From: Paramacrobiotus metropolitanus
Lineage: Eukaryota > Tardigrada > Eutardigrada > Parachela > Macrobiotidae
Assembly (NCBI RefSeq): GCF_019649055.1
Contig: NW_026570241.1
Coordinates: 1,192,501 to 1,256,500, forward strand
Length of the DNA stretch: 64,000 nt
Reading direction: 5' to 3'
The notes under the pieces were generated by a model. It was not told the DNA's origin and did no database searches. It saw only the letters and a list, made by a program, of their open reading frames with translations. Both the position numbers and the translations under genes were made by a program. Shown here in pieces: positions 10,235 to 21,761 of this stretch (its first letter is position 1; each line of letters begins with the position of its first letter).

Positions 10235-11536
10235 TTTCAGGATGACCACAGGACTGCGATGTTCCAAATATCCGAAGTTAAAACAAATCTGCGCAGGATA
10301 ATGAAAAGTATCAGTAACGGGTATTCCGGCTGGATGGTTAAACTTTCAATCCTTCGTTGAGTAAGTGAAGTGTTTAAAAAATTCCGTTCCAGAAACATGT
10401 GTGCTGAATGCCCAACCTGCCCCATATCGAACACTGCGATCAGCTGTATTTAGGATTAGTCAGGTTTAAACACGATGGCGGAGCGGCATGTTGCTGCACA
10501 GTGAGTCAGTGAGGATCGTGATTCACGTTTCGCACGTTACTCGGCTCGTCGGCTGATCCGCGCTGCAGATGCAGTGATGTTGCTTTAATTTCGCACACTT
10601 ATCAAGTTGATCGATCGACAATTTACAAGTGGCGGTATATCGTTGTACAAAGTGCATGAAATACCGGCATCAAAAATATTGTAAAGATAATTATTTCAAA
10701 ATTCTGCCTTTAATAAACCGTCAGTTTATTTGTAGTGTTTCTTTCTGTAATATCCATACTTCAGCTTTTCAAAATGGTTAGTTCTGGTACGTTTCGCATA
10801 CTGAAAAATTATTTCTTCCAGATTATCAATAGAAATAATTTCTAGAACTTTTTTCCAAAATTGTTTCAAGTTTTATTTCCTATAAATTTCTGTTTCTGCG
10901 TGTATTTTCGTATTCGGCATTTTGCGCTGTACATTATAGTTGTACAATTTTTTTGAATGCGGAACAGTACAATTTTATCGAAACCGACGACTAATGCATC
11001 CAAGAAATCCTTTTTTTAAAATAAAATTCAAACCAAAGTTACATAACAGTAAAAAGAATCAAACTCCAATCGTTTGCATGCATCCATAAAAACAGTTAAC
11101 AAAGTAGAAGATTCAACAACAAAACGAGTACTTAATTACCCATTACAAAGAAAATGTGCGACATTGGTCAAATTATGAAGATCAGTGCACTGTGCAACCA
11201 ACGAAATACGCTCTCATAAAACCTGTACTAAAAATCTTCGGAATAGAGTGATCAAAATAATAACAAAATGACGCGCAAGTAATTATCAACATCACGTCAG
11301 GCAGATCGCGTTTGAGATCGCGGCCTGTACAAAACCGCCAGCCCAATCGTAAATACTCAGTAACTGTATCAAAACAAAAGGCAACCGATTATATTCTCAT
11401 AGAGAGTATCCACCACTGGGTTTCATCGTCCAACGAAATACTAAATTATCGAGTTATCCATCTGTCGTGTCACCATTCCACAATCATCCAAGACACAGTA
11501 CGCTTGTTACATTTCCCCCGGAAGACATTTCTCCGT
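10235..11536. other. Intergenic, no gene seen
   Basis: AT-rich. The ORFs here (for example plus strand 11312-11629) run across the antisense of the last exon of the neighbouring zinc-finger gene and have no family motifs. Confidence 0.45.
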
Positions 11537-14500
11537 CTAGCGCTCACTGGAAGCGACACGCTTTCGCGGCATCAGCAGTTGTCCGCTAAAGGGCCGATCC
11601 GACGGGGGCGATTCCTCGCTCGCCTCTGATGGCGATTCGCCTGTCAAAAAAAAACTCATTAATAAGTGACACTTTTAGCGCAAACAATTACCGTTGAATA
11701 AATTTTATTGGAGAAAAATAAAACGCTGAACATATCAAAATAAGGGCAGCTACAGATACATACCTCCCTCACCTTCATCAGTTAATTCAAAAACGTAAAT
11801 AATTCAAAAGCGGATAAATCATTTATCAACAGTCCTGTGGAAAAACCCAAATATATCACTTATATTTGAAATTTTTATGAAAATTTAAAATTTTACTGAA
11901 TCCTAAATGAATTCAACAATTTTATTTGATGCCAGAAAATCCAAATCAAATGCTGAATTTATTAAATTAAACGTTGGTCAATTATATATTGGTTTAGTAC
12001 TGTTTAATTTTTTAGCGAATTGTTAAAGGTTTTAACAAATTAGTCAGCCACTCACCACCTTTCACAGACGGATTCCGCATGGCCGCATCCGCACCACCCC
12101 ACGCCGCCGCCGACATCACCGCCGCCTCCTGCTCGGCCTCCTCCTGCTGGTGCACTTTAACGTGGTGATTGAAACGCTTCCGGTTGTCGGTGGCGAAATT
12201 ACAGCGCGGGCATGAAAGAGGACCAGCACTGCCGTGGAACGCCATATGCATCGTCATTTCCCGCTTGATCGCCTTCCGCTGCGGACACATGGGGCATTTG
12301 TAGCCCAGGAATTTGTTGCTGGCCGATACTCGCTCCACGATCGGTTCCCCGGCGCCCGGCTGCACCAGCGGCGGTGGCATGGTCATGACCATCAGGGGCT
12401 GGCTGGACGAGGGCAGCGTGCTACTGCGCTGCTTGTGCTGGACGATCCCCTGCTTGGCTTGCTTACGACGATCCGCCGAGGCCACCACCGACGACCGCGC
12501 TCCCATGAGCTCGGCGAAATGCACGCGTTTAGGAGCCTTACGCAGATCCTGCACCAACGGCCCTGAAACATCACAAGAGCAACTTTAATGTTACACTGTA
12601 ATGCTAAAAAGGTAATAAATACTATGAAATCATTCACTTATATAGCTCTAATTATGAAATTTATTTATAGCTGAAAATCATAAAAAATTATTATACATGC
12701 GGCAATAAACGCCAGGACGCTGATTCAGTGTTGATTCAGATCTTACGTTGATTCAGCGCCGGCTCCAAGTTACCATGGATGGAGCCACGCGAACCGTAAT
12801 TCTCGACGGTGTCGCTCGCTCGATGAGATGCCACTATGCTGTGAAATCCATCAACCCGTCCGCGATTAATTCCTACTCGTACGCAAAATGATCTTATAGC
12901 TATGCCGCATTTCTTATTATACTCGTACTAACAAGTGAATACCTGCTTCCATGTACAGAATCATGTCTGCATTTTTTAAGCATGTTAATACCACTCCAAA
13001 TAGTATAGGAGTATAATAAAAATGCCCGTAAATTCATGTACTGATTATTCTATACTGATACGATTGTTAAAAAATTCGTGTAAATGTGAAACATATCTGT
13101 AGATTTAACACCAGCCATTAAGACGCAGTAATGATAATTATTGTACTAGTACTGTACTCGTAAGATTTTTTGTAAAGTAAGTACTGTAACTATTATCTAT
13201 ATAATCAATGGCATTGCACCAATATTTGTTACCGCATTTATTCTCATTATAATCACTGAAATGTACTGTCTGAATTAATTCGCTAGTTTTTTTAAGCATT
13301 ACCGCCGTTGCTTCCGGGCGTGTCCAGCACATGTTGCAGTCCATCGGACTCCCGCGGCACAGCATTCCCGGGATGCGGCGAAGGTGAGCGTTCCGCGGTG
13401 CGGCTAGCGATACGATTCGTCATCTGGTCAATCATGCCGCGCAGCACGGGAACCTCGTTCTCCTTGGGCAGCATCAACTTTACGGCGTTCCACATGTGGC
13501 CGACGGTGATCTGCACCGACAACGCTGCAATCAAAACATCACACTCACCCGCAAATAAGAACAGCATTATATTCTTGCCAGTGTCGTTAGAAAACACAGG
13601 TGCGTGTGGTGGTGCACTTGCTCAGCAAATATCGAAAACGCGCAACATATATTCCAGGCAAGAGAAATGCGGTATTGTATATAGTATATACTATATACTG
13701 GCAAATAGGTATAAAAATATAGATATTCTTCACCTTACGATTGATATCCATGTTATTATATATAACTGCATGTTAATAACAAAATCGCTAAGCATTATTC
13801 GCGATACTGTAAAAATTATTTTCCTGAAAATAATTCAAAAACATGCAAAGGGACTTTCACAATTTCACACAAGAAAGGTGCGGTGCATATTTATGAAGAC
13901 TCCTAATTCTTGATTTCTGCATACTATCGTGACACTATCCGCTCTCGTACGTATACCAAAAAAGCGCAGTGTTGTTAATACCCTGTTCTGAAACCATTTT
14001 TTACAAATTCGTATGGATAAATCATAAACGAAACTGAAATCAGTAAGAAAATTGTAGAACAATGACTGTTAGAATGAAATCGATCATACAGGGTTTCAAG
14101 CACTTCAATCTCAAATCAAAAAACGCTTTATCTGTTATTTACGATGATTTTAATGTGGACAACTATATTCCGCTACGCCATAATGAAACTATGACAACAC
14201 GCACAGTGTAACACGATCGGTAAATCAGTCACGTACCTGTTGCGTCATCCGCGTTGCTGCCAGCAGCGGAGCCGTGCGCACGCCGAGGCAAGCGCACAAC
14301 ATGCAGCTCCAGAATATCGCGTCCGCCCTCATCACTGTGTCCGTGGTGCAGGAGATTCTGCAGGTCCGTCTCCGACTGGCACTCGATACTGTGCTCCTTC
14401 TGGCCGATCATCGCTGTAACGGGTCAGAGTGCATCCAACTGCAGAATGTCATCAGCCAGAACAGTACTTAGTACTACTTACTGCGGAAGACCAGACGGAA

Positions 14501-14632
14501 ATCATCCGTAAGCAGCCGCGCACGCAGCGTGTTACGGCAGGCTTGGTAGCAATGTGCACCGCCTGCCAACAGGGTGAGGGGTGTCTGGCCGAGCAGGCTG
14601 GGAGAGCACAGCTGGATGTAACGCGGAGCCAT
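11537..14632 (-). CDS. PB1-like plus paired C2H2 zinc-finger protein, copy A
   Basis: Exons 14632-14482, 14413-14237, 13524-13303, a tentative 60-nt exon 12833-12774, 12562-12056 and 11640-11537 are all joined in phase 1; together they encode 406 residues (386 without the short exon). The N-terminus (YIQL..., DDFRLVF, then SIECQSETDLQNLL, ILELHVV) has the strand-turn-helix order of a PB1 domain, without an obvious acidic OPCA loop. Exon 3 holds a helix-like block (MWNAVKLMLPK). Near residues 265-330 are two fingers of form C-X2-C-X12-H-X3-H (CPMCPQRKA...HMAFH and CPRCNFATD...HVKVH). The last exon is acidic and serine-rich and ends in a basic PRKRVASSER tail that could be a nuclear signal. An unspliced reading would stop at 12012 instead. 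Its paralogue lies 1.8 kb upstream. A nuclear regulatory role is inference. Confidence 0.75.
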
Positions 14633-16447
14633 AGTAATTCTGTAATCAGTGATCACGGATTCAGAACCAATATCAGATAAGGCAAACGCCGCAACCGTTA
14701 TCGTGCTGATGCTTCTCAGATCTCATTCTACGCCTGACTAACTGGAACGTTCTCGGTTCTTCGTAGTTGTACTGTATCACTCTCCAGTCTTCCTCCCTCG
14801 AGATTCAATATTCTGCATTGAATACTCACCATAAATAAATCTCCGATGACAATAATTATTACCGTTGAGGTTATAAAAGAAATAAGGAATCAAAACAGTC
14901 AAGAAAATCGTTAACAAACCAGAATACGGATTTTGATGGCAAATGCAACTGACAAATGTCACAAAGCTTCAGGAATGCACATGTCTGGTTTCAGCGGTTT
15001 GCGCTTTGCTGTACTGGAACTTGGAAGTGCCAGATATACGTAAACCGCCACAGCCTCATCTTGCCTTGTTGATTGGTATTTGGCACCGTGCCCGTGGTTA
15101 AGTCTTGTACGTACGTACTGTACTGGCTCTGGCTTCTCGTGGTCACTGGCTCGTACAGTAAAAAATGCAGTCTCGCTGGACTGGAGAAAACCGTTGCGAA
15201 CTCTCAACTGGCTACTGATTATTATTATCGTTCTCGTATAAGTACAGTATAAATTATTGTATGAGTCGTACTTGTGTCCATTTTAAACCTACTGTACAGT
15301 ACTGTATTTAAATTGTACCTCGTACGCGTGTTAAGTACGTACTTCCGTAAACTTATTAACTACTCATGGTCAGCATAAATCGCACAATACAATTACTTAA
15401 TAATTTATTAAATGCATTTGTAACAGTAGATTTACCAGTTATGTACGTGATTACTGATTAGCCATAGCCACTGATTACATCAGCGCCGTTGAAGGCCACG
15501 GAATTGGTAAAAAGTTACAAAGAAAAATTTCGTATATCCTCGTCTAAATATGTACTTGTACTTCTAAAAGTAATACTATATTGTATTTGTTAAATGTAAT
15601 GCAGAATATTGGTAATGGAATGCACAATATTAGTAATGTAAATAATGAACACTGTCGCAAATATTGTATCTGTAATTTGTAAATACGTAATCAAAACGAC
15701 GAGAGAGCACGATTAAGAGCGGCTTCGTGCAGTGTATCTATTGCTGCATATCTATATTATTATATTCATAACACTAACAATTTAATAAACCGGTTGGCGG
15801 TGTAAAGAAGTGTTTTCACCGAAACTGTGAATTCACTGAATTGTCGATCTAAGTAGACACAGTATGTACTTGTTGCCTAGACAAGAGCCATCTATCAGAA
15901 TAATTATGATAAGATCAACAGCAATAAAGGTGTCTGTTGAATGTGATAACCAAGTTTTATCAATATTTTAGTTCTTGGTGCGTGTCATGACAATAGACTA
16001 CTGGTGCAAATTAATTTACTACGCATTTCACAATTACCTACATCGGCGGTAGGCCGCTTACCGCTAAACCAGAATGCCGGTATGCAACAACGGGTTGTTC
16101 TTCGCTTTCGAAACCGCTAGGATAACTTTCGTATGTGCCAACAATCATGAATATTTTATTCGTTACCTGAACTAATGCAATCGGATACAAAAATAGTTAA
16201 AATACTTATTCAAGTCGCATTTCAGAAAAGCAACATCAACAACACGTTAATCATTAATCAAGCCTGCATAAAAAAACCGAACAACGCAATATCAAACAAC
16301 ACCGTAATGTTACTGTAAATTAAACGGTCCGAATTCCAAAATACCACGCATTTAAATACTAATTACCAATCAGTCCAAAATTGAGACAACACGAAAGGTC
16401 AGCCAGGAACCATTTCGAAAAAAACCGATCAAACACACCAGGCACGA
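14633..16447. other. Intergenic between the two zinc-finger paralogues
   Basis: AT-rich, with many scattered TACTGT/GTACT words. No gene, strong inverted repeat or RNA gene is recognised. Any promoter of copy A should be in its first part. Confidence 0.45.
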
Positions 16448-16453
16448 TTTATT
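16448..16453 (-). terminator. AATAAA polyadenylation signal of copy B
   Basis: The minus strand reads AATAAA seven bases after the stop codon of the copy B zinc-finger gene. It would give a very short 3' UTR. Confidence 0.5.
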
Positions 16454-16459
16454 CACCGT

Positions 16460-19400
16460 TTACAGTTGACCATAAATATCCTGTGCCGCGTGCTCCCCGA
16501 CCGTTCCCGTCTCCGCCGGAGCCTCTCCTCCGCTCAGCGTCGCCTGATGGACTTTCACGTGGAATTTGAAGCGGGTGTGGGAATCCGTGGAGAAATCACA
16601 TTCCTGGCACGTCCACCGCCCGCCGCTGCCGTGGAACTCCAGATGTTCCAGCACCAGACTGCGGGTGGCCTTCGTCTGCGGACACCGCGGACACACGAAG
16701 CCCGGCTTCCCGCGTCCGATATCCGCCAGTCTCCGGGGCTCCTGCGTGACAGTGCCGGGGAAGCTGACCAGGGGCGCCATGGTGGGGGCCATGGTGGGTG
16801 CGGCGAAGGTCATGCTGCGCTGCTTATGCTGCAGGAGGTCGCGTTTGCGCTGCTGCTTGGGCGCGGGTGTGCCGGGCGGAAGCGGGACCGCCGGGGCGGC
16901 GTTCAGCAGACTGTGCAGGTGCTGGAAGCGGGGCGGCGGTTTCGCCGCATCCGGCGTCGGGGGAGCTAACGGATAAACACATATCAATGATGTTTAACAA
17001 ACCGATGTTTCACGTTGCCTTCTGATTCTCCTTGGAACTCCAAAATAGAAATGTGGAAAATTTAAAATATTTGGTGGATTTTAATCCTATCCGTAAATTA
17101 CAGTACTGGCATTAATCTCTTGAATAAATTAGAGTGCAAATGCTGATAAAAATTTTAATTTAGAAATGCAATATTACAATATATTATATTCCAGCCATTA
17201 ATATCGCTGATAAGTGTTTCACTAAAATCATCTAAGCGTGGGCCCTACAGGTTTACATAAAGATCACTGGAATTAATAGAAATCCTCACAACAGTGGCAC
17301 AAGAAACTGGACAAGAATACAGATCGGGTCAATTTGCATGTAAGGCCCCCCTAAAACTTAATATGATCTCATTCTTCAAATTTCACAAAATACAGAGAAA
17401 CAAAATACTGATACTCTTTTTAATACATTTTATAGTCAGTGACAATTGGAAGATATTTTTCACAATCCAGTACGTGCAATGTAAATAAGCAACGAAAATT
17501 CAAGAACTATTTTATCGTTAATATTAACTGTCTGCCCAGAAATTTCTTGCTTATAAATTTCTCGGATACAGGTTAAATCATACAACGGCAACGTCGTACC
17601 TTGCATCTGCTGCCCGTTGATCATCCGAATCCGTGGACGGTCATCGCTACTCGTACTGCTCTCACCCGTTCCACGCCCTTCGGCGTTGAGAACTGTGTAA
17701 CAGAACAAAGTCTGCATTCGACAGTTTGACCGACAGTTCTCACGCATACAGTTACAATAAATCTTTTCCCGCCAAGACATTTCCGCTGGTCACATTTATC
17801 TCGGGGCATGTGCATGAAAGGTCACGCTCACCTGCGTTACTCGCTCGAAAATCCGTCATGCTGTGCCGCGAATACCCAGTGCCGAACGATGCACTGCTCG
17901 TACTGGCCGGTTGGTCCGCATTGCGGCGTCCGGACGCGACGGCCAGGCTGTAGGAGATCTGGTCGTTTAAACGGCCCAGCACATCGCTTTCCCGGCCCTT
18001 GGGCAGCATCAACTCGACAGCGGCGAAAATCTTCCCAACAATGCTTTCGGCACTTCCGTCTGCAACAAAACCTGGATGCAGTTGCCGGTAATTCTGGCAG
18101 CGACCGCAAAACACAATGCGACAGATCCATTCCTTCAAGCTACAGTGACTTTTGTGAAAATAACGAAAGGTCAATCGCTATTTATTGCGCGTTTTAAAAT
18201 TAATTCATACCGCCGGCAATTAGCTTAAAAAACTGTATACGCGTCACTTTGCGTACACACAAAAACAAACACAAAAAAGTTTATAGATATTCATTTCTTT
18301 GGCTACAAGTACAGATTTATTGAAATCTTCATCGATTTCTAATGTTTACACCTGCGAACCATTTTACGACAAAATGAAACTGATAAACGCACAATCAATT
18401 CAATAATTATATTTTTCAAAATATTTTAAAACGACCACAAATACTAACTCTCAGTAATCTACTCGTATATCATTACAGTATATTTATATCATTTACACGT
18501 ACAGCTGTATACACGAATGCGCTGTAAATTTTGCAATAACACACAGTATTAATAAGTGGTACTATTATACTAACCATAAACAGAAGAACTACCAATTTAT
18601 GGAATAAAAGTGTATTTGCTCTTAATTAATACTTTACAGTTTATACGCTTTACTTTATATTTTTAATAAGTACGTAACTAAATAAGTGTTCAGTGTAATT
18701 TTTTAATTAAATAGCTTCTAATCGTATTGAATCGTTTAAAATGCCAGCGTCGCGGCTCGTTGTCTTTCACAGACGCCGCAAATTCTCGGGAACAATGTGG
18801 ATTAAATTTGCGCCATTAATGAGACATACCGATGCTTTCTTCGTCCATGTTTGGACCAATGCCAGCATGCATTCCGCTGGCTGACTGCCCGTGCGCATTT
18901 TCCTGCTGCTGCTGCATGTCGTGATGGTTATCGGTGTCCTGGGCCAGTGGCAGAACAATAGCCTGAGCCGGCACGGGATGAGGTTCCCGTGGCACGCCCT
19001 GCACCGTCAACGGGATACAGTAATTACACGCCATTTCGTAAAAGCGCACCAGCAACTGCAGGTCCTCCTCCGACGCGCAGATAAAGGTCCGTTGCGGCTG
19101 AATACCCGCGGGAGCTGTTAACGCGGAAAAATTAGAATATGCAAATAATATAATGTGCGTTGATACTGTGTGTGTGTGATTTTCACTGAAACAGTTGACA
19201 AAAATTGCATGCCGACTCAAGAAATTTCATTGTACTTTTAAGGTGATCGTTGGCTTATTGCCAATAAATTACCGTGAAAAATCTTGGAAAATCTTTTTAA
19301 TGCCTGATATTACGGTTATTACATAGCGATACTATACAACATCACAGCGGTACAACTACAACCGTACCGCTGTATGTACACTGGACAGTTTTGGACTGCA

Positions 19401-19821
19401 AAAAATTAATCTAAAGTGACGTATTGTCGGACTGAACCAGTTGCGCAAAGGGCTTTAGCGGCTATATTGGTCAGCGTTTAGTCTATTTTGTAGTTCATTG
19501 AAGGTACACCGATAGCAATTAATTCTACTCGGTTACAAAGTGGATACTGGATTCTTACGATGACATTCTCCAATCCCCAAGACATTCCGTAAAAACTACA
19601 GCCGTGAAATTCCCCTCAATGATGGCTCAATCATTATTAGTTTATTACAAATGCTAATGTTGTACATGCTTACTGTAGAAGAGGAAACGGAAATTGTCGG
19701 ACTGGAGTAGACGGCGCACTTCGGCACGGCACGCCTCGTACAGGTCGGGTGTTGCGGTGCTGACATGGACGACCAGCGAATCCACGCCGGGAAAGCGCAG
19801 CTGAACACGTCCCGCGGCCAT
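16460..19821 (-). CDS. PB1-like plus paired C2H2 zinc-finger protein, copy B
   Basis: Five exons, 19821-19674, 19114-18830, 18059-17832, 17692-17600 and 16965-16460, all joined in phase 1, encode 419 residues. Exon 1 (VQLRFPGVDS..., DNFRFLFY) and the start of exon 2 (FICASEEDLQLLVRFYE, IPLTVQG) look like a PB1 fold. Exon 2 then becomes glutamine- and histidine-rich. Exon 3 carries FAAVELMLPKGRESDVL, matching copy A. Exon 4 is a serine-rich linker. Exon 5 has a proline-rich run, a conserved LLQHKQRS block, and two C-X2-C-X12-H-X3-H fingers (CPRCPQTKA...HLEFH and CQECDFSTD...HVKVH). Unlike copy A it ends within this exon, reading through GGEAPAETG where copy A has a splice donor. Two fingers alone could bind DNA, RNA or protein; PB1 would mediate pairing with another PB1 protein. 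Confidence 0.8.
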
Positions 19822-21476
19822 TCTTGGATATTCCCGTTTCCGACAATGAAAACTGCAACAGCAGCGGTAATATCAGAATTCAGAAAACGAAAGAAATAAA
19901 CTGCAAAGCGCCTTCCTAAAATTAAACAGTACAGTAATCTGCTATGTTTCAGTGTTACGTAACCTAGTTTCGGCAGCTATTTGATTCGATCTAAACACCG
20001 GCACTTTGCGGTAGACAAAGAAAATCGAAACATCGAAATCGTTTAGGTCGCAATGCAAAAAGAAACGACAAGAGCGGTGCGGATTCCCGTTTATTTAAAT
20101 TCTAGAACGGACTGCTTACCGGCATATAAACAACACTCAACAGTCAATCGAACAAAACTACAGCCTGCTTGTTCCACAAAGTTTAGGAACTATTGGGAAC
20201 CAGACTGCAGTGCCGACTAAAAAGTAAAAACTGCAGCTAACCAACAACAGCCGAATACTAACAGACTTCTTGGAATGTGCGAATCAGACAGCCCACTGAA
20301 AAATTTCTTGCACTGACACGAATGCCGCATTTGACCGTTGTATATCCGTTGTCTGGGTGAGCCGTTGAGGTGTCTCTTTAAAATTTCTCTCTCTCCTCTT
20401 GCTCTTGTGTGCGATGGCCTTTGTGACACGCCTGGATACGACGGCTTTATTGCATTTGCGAAGTTGTTCTGCAGACTTGTTGCTGTGCCAGTGTGCATTT
20501 TAATACAGCAAACACGGCAAGTTACATAACATGATTCATCTGGGTACGGTGACGTCAGTTAATTTGAGCGCCAAATGTGGAATTTTGTCAGAACATTGTT
20601 TCTAACAATATTCAACCGTTGTGTTCGAATCTCGATTATTTCCGGAAACTTTCACCCTGCCGACTGCTTCGGGATTAACCGAAACTGCAAAACGGTGCCA
20701 AAACCAGTAAATGGAAAGTTAACAATTTAAATTCACGGAAAACGGAATTTAAACTTCCAGTTATATGCAGTAATTATTATTCAATCGAATTATGAAATTA
20801 TGTGCAACACGGAAGATGGAAAATTTTTATTAATAAATTTGTCACGAGAAGTACAATTATATTTACATACCGTAGAATATATATAAACGTAATTTATCAA
20901 AGCGGACCTTTTACGAAGGAGAAAAGGTCGAAAAGCTGTGTCCTATTCCTAAAATTATTAATCTTAAACTCATAATATTAAGTACGACTACGTACCATAA
21001 AAAATATTCATGGTTGTTGTCAATTACGTAACATATAAGAAAGTTCGAAAGTTGAAAAATATTTCGAAAGTTCGTACAAATTTGTACGCTGGATAAGCCT
21101 GGATTTGCAAGCAGTTTTCCGGTGTGCCCTTTATAACTGCCGCTTATCGTACTGAATTTGAGCGTAAATTTAGAGCGACAGCAAACCACTTTGTTGGTAC
21201 GAATAAGCGAGTGACCTATACTGGCAAGTTAGCAAAACCTGCGTCGTTCGTACGACAACATAATAATTTTAATTCTTTTATATAAAAAACCGGCACACCG
21301 AGATCCAGGTCAATCGCAAACCACGCCCCTCGCAACACTCAAACCGGTCAACCACGGACCCAAAATCCACCGGGGCAGACAGCAACCACAAAATCATACG
21401 ACAAATAAAACCGGCTCTACACAATAAAAGAAACCTCTCCGCGCATAAGGCCAACGCGTTGCCGCAACACGCGTCT
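19822..21476. other. Intergenic, no gene seen
   Basis: Mixed composition. The short ORFs on either strand have no motifs or splice context. The part just above 19821 should hold the copy B promoter, but I see no TATA box in good position. Confidence 0.4.
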
Positions 21477-21740
21477 TCAGAAGCGATCCTGCATGTACGC
21501 CTTCGTCCCGCTGAACCCCATGAACGTGTCGCTGGCCTGCACACCTCCTCGATCGGAATCATAATGCACCGCCGACAACTCCGGACTATCATCGTACTCA
21601 TCCCCATCCAGATCCACGGTACTGCAGATATCGCTGCGGAATAACGATAACTACGGCCAGAAGTAGCTGTGCAGCAGACTGTAGGCGATCACCAGGACCA
21701 GCGATCCGATCACCACCGACGTCACAATATCCCCCATCCG
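21477..21740 (-). pseudogene. Single-pass membrane segment with acidic tail, broken
   Basis: The minus strand reads a hydrophobic segment (TSVVIGSLVLVIAYSLLHSY), then a TAG at 21651-21653. It continues in the same frame with an acidic, tyrosine-containing tail (DLDGDEYDDSPELSAV) to a stop at 21477. The shape is that of a type I receptor end. It lies just 3' of the broken GT31 gene on the same strand. I do not recognise a family and found no intron that removes the stop. Confidence 0.3.
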
Positions 21741-21761
21741 TCTCACCACACCATCGTCACC

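Noticed and set aside
11312-11629. 105-codon plus-strand ORF
   Set aside because: No motif, and it is partly antisense to the last exon of the zinc-finger copy A gene, which is better supported by splice sites and phase.
12234-12566. Plus-strand ORFs over the zinc-finger exons (also 16466-16976)
   Set aside because: GC-rich antisense shadows of exons whose minus-strand frame has two perfect C2H2 motifs in each paralogue.
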